Assembly (NCBI GenBank): GCA_003140275.1
Contig: PLJQ01000239.1
Coordinates: 7,216-16,473, forward strand
Length of the DNA: 9,258 nucleotides
DNA from: Limisphaerales bacterium
GTDB taxonomy: Bacteria; Verrucomicrobiota; Verrucomicrobiia; Limisphaerales; PALSA-1396
Reading direction: 5' to 3'
Below the pieces are notes generated by a model. It was not told where the DNA came from. It did not search any database and was given only the letters and a program-made list of their open reading frames with translations. This document shows positions 6,111-9,258 of this stretch, piece by piece (the first letter of the stretch is position 1; the number at the start of each line of letters is the position of its first letter). The translations under genes were made by a program, and so were the position numbers.

Positions 6111-8528
6111 ATGACTCCGCGACGGTTCGCATTGGCTATTGCGCTGTTGGCCTGTTTGATACCCAGCCTTGGCGTTGGCGCGACAATCAAGACCCCAACG
6201 GTCAAAGACGCTCGACTGGAAATCAGTCTGTTCGCATCCGAGCCGGACATCATGACGCCCATCGGTCTGGCGATTGACCAGCGCGGACGCATCTTCGTCC
6301 TAGAATCGCACACCCACTTTCCTCCCGCAGATTATCCCGGCCCGAAACATGACCGTGTCAAAATGTTCCAGCCGACGAATGGCGGCGGCAAACTGGTTTC
6401 CATTTTCGCGGACGACCTGCATCATGCGATGAACCTCGCCTTCTCGCCAGATGGACAACTTTATCTGACGCATCGCAACGGCGTGGTCGCGCTGCACGAT
6501 AAAAACGACGCTGGCATCAGTGAGTCGCGTACGACCATCCTGGAAATGAAAACGCCGGGCGATTACCCCCACAACGGCATCGGCGGGATCGCTTTTTCCA
6601 ACGATGGCTGGCTTTACGTTGGCATGGGCGAGAATTTGGGCGTGGAATACACTCTCAAAGGCAGTGACGGCAGTTCGCACTCCGGCGGCGGCGAAGGTGG
6701 AAATGTTTTTCGCTGCCGCCCAGATGGAAGTCAACTCGAACACGTCGCCACCGGCTTTTGGAACCCGTTCGCGTTGGCAATTTACAAAAATAGCTTCCTC
6801 CTTGCTGTCGATAACGATCCGGATTCGCGTCCGCCCTGTCGCTTGTTGGATGTGGTGATGCACGGTGACTACGGTTTCAAATTTCGTTACGGACGCAGCG
6901 GTCTGCATCCCTTCACGGCCTGGAATGGTGAATTGCCCGGTACCTTGCCGATGATGGTGGGCACGGGAGAAGCGCCGTCGGGGATCCTCGTTTGTGACCG
7001 CGCGCGGCTGCCGGCGGATTATCACGACGCATTGCTGGTCACGTCGTGGGGAGATCATCGGCTGGAGCTCTTTCGGCCAAAACCGTTCGGCGCGTCTTTG
7101 CGGGCCGAGCGGGAGACTTTGGTTGAAGGCGATGAATGGTTTCGCCCGGTGGCCATAGCGGCGGCGCCAGATGGCAGTATTTATTTCACAGACTGGGTGG
7201 ATCGCAATTACTCCGTACATCAGAAAGGACGCATCTGGCGATTGACTACCAAGGTGGACATCAAGACGAAGCCCGGTAAAAACTCCAAGGTCTTTAGCAA
7301 CTCGGATCGCCAACGAATGAATCGCTTGCTACGCCCCGATGCGAAAACCAACGAATTGATTCGTGCGCTGTCGAACCACGATCCATTCATTCGATCCGCC
7401 GCAATCGGTACGTTGACCCAGCCAATGCATCGGGAAGAACTTCTGAAGGAGTTCGACAACAAAAACCCGCAAGTTCGCCTTGGCGCACTACTCGGGCTGA
7501 AACGACTCGGATACACCAACCCCGTTCCCCTGCTGGAAAAATCTCTATCCGACAGGAACGAACAGGTTCGGTTGATGGCGTTGGTATGGACGGGTGAAGA
7601 AAAACTTTCGGTGCTCACAAACCGGCTGAACGCCGTTTTGTCAGCCGGGCCGGTCTCGCCTGTGTTGCTCCACGCATACACGACAGCCTCGCAAATTCTG
7701 ACCGGCGCAAAACCTGCCGCTGGATTGCTGACGGTTGGCGGTTCAACTTCGGTCAGTGTGCCAGCCGCCGGCAGTCCGGCAGATGGAAGCCATAAAATCC
7801 AGATCATCGAGCTGGGAACGAAACCGGATGAGGGGCAATTCAGCGATTTGCTCACCAAACCGGCGCACAAAGGCGAGACCCAACTGCGTATTGAGGCCGT
7901 GAGAAGTCTGGCCGGGACGACCAGCGGAAAGGCAGTGTCGGTCTTGAAGGCGGTGGCGCTCGATAAGAAAAATCTGCCGGACTTGCGGGCTGAAGCAATC
8001 GTCGCATTGGCCGGCTCATCGGGGGGAGACGCGACTGCGCTTGCGCCGCTGCTCGACGATCCGGCTCCGGAAGTCCGGGTTGAAACGGCGCGAGTGTTGC
8101 GTCAGATCGCTTCGCAGCCACGAGTGCGCGAGGTGCTTGAAAGGAAGCTCACCTTGATTCGGGACGTTCCACGGGAAGCGAACTTGGTTGAGCAATTGCA
8201 GTTTGCGCTGCATGGGCCAAAAGACATGCGCAGACCCGTATCCGACGATGAGTGGCGCCAGGCATTGAAGCAACCGGGCGATGTGCGGTCCGGTCGTCGC
8301 GTGTTCTTCCAGCCGGGTGTCGGTTGCGCCAGGTGTCACCGGATCGAAGATCACGGCGGCGCGATTGGCCCGGATTTGTCCGTCATCACCCGCGGCTCGG
8401 ATCGAGAAAGACTGATGCAATCGATCCTGCATCCCTCGCAAGTCTCGCTCATGCCGGAAGCATTGGAGCAGGGAATGACGGTCCAGGATTTTCGCGACCT
8501 GCTGGCTTTTTTGCTTTCGCGAAAATAA
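6111..8528 (+). CDS. PVC-type secreted propeller dehydrogenase-like protein with HEAT repeats and a C-terminal CxxCH haem domain
   Basis: This 805-residue protein starts M-T-P-R-R-F with a signal peptide (about 1-24, G-V-G-A). Residues about 25-380 form a sorbosone/glucose-dehydrogenase-like six-bladed propeller, shown by N-G-I-G-G-I-A-F, D-G-W-L-Y-V-G-M-G, G-F-W-N-P-F and N-D-P-D-S-R-P-P-C-R-L-L. Residues about 415-710 are HEAT-like helical repeats (for example D-P-F-I-R-S-A-A, N-P-Q-V-R-L-G-A, A-P-E-V-R-V-E-T-A), with a Gly/Ser/Ala linker near 541-562. A C-terminal haem module has C-A-R-C-H at 739-743, G-P-D-L-S at 753-757 and S-L-M-P-E at 779-783, with M781 the likely distal ligand. Only 37 residues separate H743 from M781, much shorter than usual for this module. 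It probably acts in the periplasm, oxidising a sugar-like substrate and passing electrons through haem c. The substrate is unknown. No clear Shine-Dalgarno is seen; the signal peptide supports the ATG. Confidence 0.92.
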   Translation: MTPRRFALAIALLACLIPSLGVGATIKTPTVKDARLEISLFASEPDIMTPIGLAIDQRGRIFVLESHTHFPPADYPGPKHDRVKMFQPTNGGGKLVSIFADDLHHAMNLAFSPDGQLYLTHRNGVVALHDKNDAGISESRTTILEMKTPGDYPHNGIGGIAFSNDGWLYVGMGENLGVEYTLKGSDGSSHSGGGEGGNVFRCRPDGSQLEHVATGFWNPFALAIYKNSFLLAVDNDPDSRPPCRLLDVVMHGDYGFKFRYGRSGLHPFTAWNGELPGTLPMMVGTGEAPSGILVCDRARLPADYHDALLVTSWGDHRLELFRPKPFGASLRAERETLVEGDEWFRPVAIAAAPDGSIYFTDWVDRNYSVHQKGRIWRLTTKVDIKTKPGKNSKVFSNSDRQRMNRLLRPDAKTNELIRALSNHDPFIRSAAIGTLTQPMHREELLKEFDNKNPQVRLGALLGLKRLGYTNPVPLLEKSLSDRNEQVRLMALVWTGEEKLSVLTNRLNAVLSAGPVSPVLLHAYTTASQILTGAKPAAGLLTVGGSTSVSVPAAGSPADGSHKIQIIELGTKPDEGQFSDLLTKPAHKGETQLRIEAVRSLAGTTSGKAVSVLKAVALDKKNLPDLRAEAIVALAGSSGGDATALAPLLDDPAPEVRVETARVLRQIASQPRVREVLERKLTLIRDVPREANLVEQLQFALHGPKDMRRPVSDDEWRQALKQPGDVRSGRRVFFQPGVGCARCHRIEDHGGAIGPDLSVITRGSDRERLMQSILHPSQVSLMPEALEQGMTVQDFRDLLAFLLSRK

Positions 8529-8556
8529 TCTTCCGCGGCATGCATTGGCACCGGAC

Positions 8557-8584
8557 AGTTGTCGACAAGTTGTTAATAAGTTGT
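8557..8584 (+). promoter_or_regulatory. Three AGTTGT direct repeats phased at exactly 11 bp
   Basis: AGTTGT occurs at 8557-8562, 8568-8573 and 8579-8584. The spacers CGACA and TAATA are both 5 bases, giving an exact 11-bp period. The first overlaps a perfect 10-bp palindrome, TTGTCGACAA (8559-8568). Hexamers repeated once per helical turn are the layout bound by OmpR/PhoB-type response regulators, which use about 11-bp direct repeats. The array lies 28 bp after the PVC-cytochrome stop and about 160 bp before the next start. It could be an operator for the downstream small gene or an unrelated tandem repeat. Confidence 0.45.
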
Positions 8585-8597
8585 GGGTACGTTTCGC

Positions 8598-8609
8598 TTG
8601 ATTCATCAA
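8598..8609. repeat. Inverted repeat TTGAT-N2-ATCAA
   Basis: TTGAT (8598-8602) and ATCAA (8605-8609) form a perfect 5-bp inverted repeat with a 2-base spacer, 13 bp after the last AGTTGT hexamer. It is short enough to be chance. Its position within the same 217-bp intergenic region (8529-8745) makes it a candidate binding site. No T-run follows on either strand, so it does not look like a terminator. Confidence 0.25.
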
Positions 8610-8697
8610 AGCCAGCCCTCCATTTTCGTGCCCATGTTTCACCCTGTTCGTTTTTGGAGGTCGCACCAATTTTTAGTTGGCGCAGCATTATTTGATG

Positions 8698-8712
8698 TTG
8701 CGTGAAACGCAA
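8698..8712. repeat. Perfect inverted repeat TTGCGT-GAA-ACGCAA
   Basis: A 6-bp perfect stem with a 3-base spacer lies 33 bp before the ATG at 8746. A possible extra T-A pair (8696/8714) exists beyond a G-T mismatch. There is no following T-run, so an intrinsic terminator for the cytochrome gene is unlikely. A dimeric-repressor operator or a leader hairpin is possible. Confidence 0.3.
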
Positions 8713-8745
8713 TAAACCCCACGAAACTCCCAGAAAATTCTACCT

Positions 8746-9147
8746 ATGGCCAAAGTCAGATTGCAACTTGGAAATCTCAATATTGCAGAACTCATCGCTC
8801 TCGCCCAGCAAGTGCATTTTGCCATGTATGGCAATCCCGCTTTTGCCGCACTCTAGTCGCAGGTCGGCGGTTTGTTGAATGAGATCAACGAGATAATAAT
8901 TGCCAACGATGGTTACCAGGAGGCGTTGCAGATGGTCCAGCCACGCGTCAGGGAACGACAAGGCCAACGAGCATCACTCGAAAATCTTCTGACCAGGCTG
9001 GCAGTCGGCGTGGAGAGCATTTCCGGTGGCAACACCGGCTTGATCCCGAGCGCCGGCTTCGATGTGCCGATTTCAGCGTCTTCCGCCGCGTCCCGCTCGC
9101 AGGTCAACTTGCCCGTCGGGATGGAACGTGTTGCGGCCATGAATTAA
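8746..9147 (+). pseudogene. Small hypothetical protein gene interrupted by an in-frame TAG
   Basis: From ATG 8746 the frame reads M-A-K-V-R-L-Q-L-G-N-L, then I-A-E-L-I-A-L-A-Q-Q, and reaches TAG at 8854-8856 (codon 37, after F-A-A-L). It continues in the same frame S-Q-V-G-G-L-L-N-E-I-N to TAA at 9145-9147, 134 codons in all. Residues about 38-88 are helix-forming; S-I-S-G-G-N-T and S-A-G-F-D-V-P-I follow. The pattern of M-A-K-V-x-L start, a helical middle with L-x-x-L-A, a V-E-x-x-S-G-G turn and S-A-G-x-x-V end recalls an uncharacterised small protein family common in Verrucomicrobiota; function unknown. There is no signal peptide. A C-to-T change of CAG (Gln) could explain the TAG. Restart at TTG 8872 would give a 91-residue protein with no start-site support. 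Confidence 0.6.
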
Positions 9148-9257
9148 CCTTTGCGGTCGCCGGGATTTTCCCACGCGGTCAAGCGTCGCGCGAATGAAAG
9201 CCCGATGAACGACGCAAGGTAAATGATCGCTCCAAAAACTGCCAAACCGATCAGCCA
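9144..9257 (-). CDS. C-terminus of a membrane protein (5' part outside window)
   Basis: On the minus strand, 37 codons run from the right edge to TAA at 9144-9146. They begin W-L-I-G-L-A-V-F-G-A-I-I-Y-L-A-S-F-I-G-L, a clear transmembrane helix of about 20 residues. A basic R-R-L and a polar tail, W-E-N-P-G-D-R-K-G, follow. This looks like the last membrane span and cytoplasmic tail of a multi-pass protein; the family cannot be named from this fragment. It is convergent with the TAG-interrupted small gene and overlaps its last three bases (9144-9146). The frame is short, so the hydrophobic pattern is the main support. Confidence 0.6.
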   Translation of the reverse strand, partial: WLIGLAVFGAIIYLASFIGLSFARRLTAWENPGDRKG

Positions 9258-9258
9258 G

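Noticed and set aside
6300..7313. 337-codon open frame on the minus strand under the PVC-cytochrome gene
   Set aside because: It overlaps well-supported propeller coding sequence and shows no family motif; long antisense frames are expected at this GC content and codon use.

Overview
The window looks like chromosomal DNA from a Verrucomicrobiota bacterium, most likely of the Pedosphaera/Limisphaerales type. Three features point there: a secreted propeller-HEAT-cytochrome protein with the PVC-type CxxCH haem domain, a secreted PQQ-like propeller beginning with a D-D-W-P-Q-W-L-G-P mature N-terminus, and a small pilin-like gene with the L-R-Q-I-D-G-A-K-Q / W-A-L-E signature that occurs in many copies in this phylum. 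This placement rests on family recognition; no marker gene is present. Shine-Dalgarno sequences are weak or absent before most genes.

Layout. Positions 2-997 (+) hold the 3' part of a sulfite-oxidase-fold molybdenum-cofactor enzyme, followed after 35 bp by a secreted PQQ-like beta-propeller protein (1033-2388, +), probably in one operon. Convergent to these, on the minus strand, lie a secreted BNR/Asp-box sialidase-like protein (2493-3776) and, upstream of it in transcription order, a secreted ThuA-domain protein (3930-4727). A 97-bp divergent region, with a hairpin directly before a good ribosome binding site, separates ThuA from a short-chain dehydrogenase (4825-5571, +). Next come a small pilin-like gene broken by one in-frame TAG (5687-6022), an 805-residue PVC-type propeller/HEAT/cytochrome protein (6111-8528), and a 217-bp intergenic region with phased repeats and inverted repeats. 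The window ends with a second small gene broken by one in-frame TAG (8746-9147) and the C-terminus of a membrane protein on the minus strand (9144-9257). The two ends overlap by three bases.

How the genes may work together. ThuA, sialidase-like, PQQ-propeller, SDR and PVC-cytochrome proteins are typical of periplasmic or secreted sugar and glycoside oxidation/hydrolysis in Verrucomicrobiota. The likely theme is carbohydrate breakdown with electron transfer through the CxxCH domain. No substrate can be named from sequence alone. I found no defence system, CRISPR array, tRNA, rRNA, transposase or prophage.

The observations most worth a second look are: two independent small genes each interrupted only by a TAG codon; a PVC haem domain that appears to lack its middle section while keeping CxxCH and the distal S-L-M-P motif; and three exact AGTTGT hexamers spaced exactly 11 bp apart just after the cytochrome gene.
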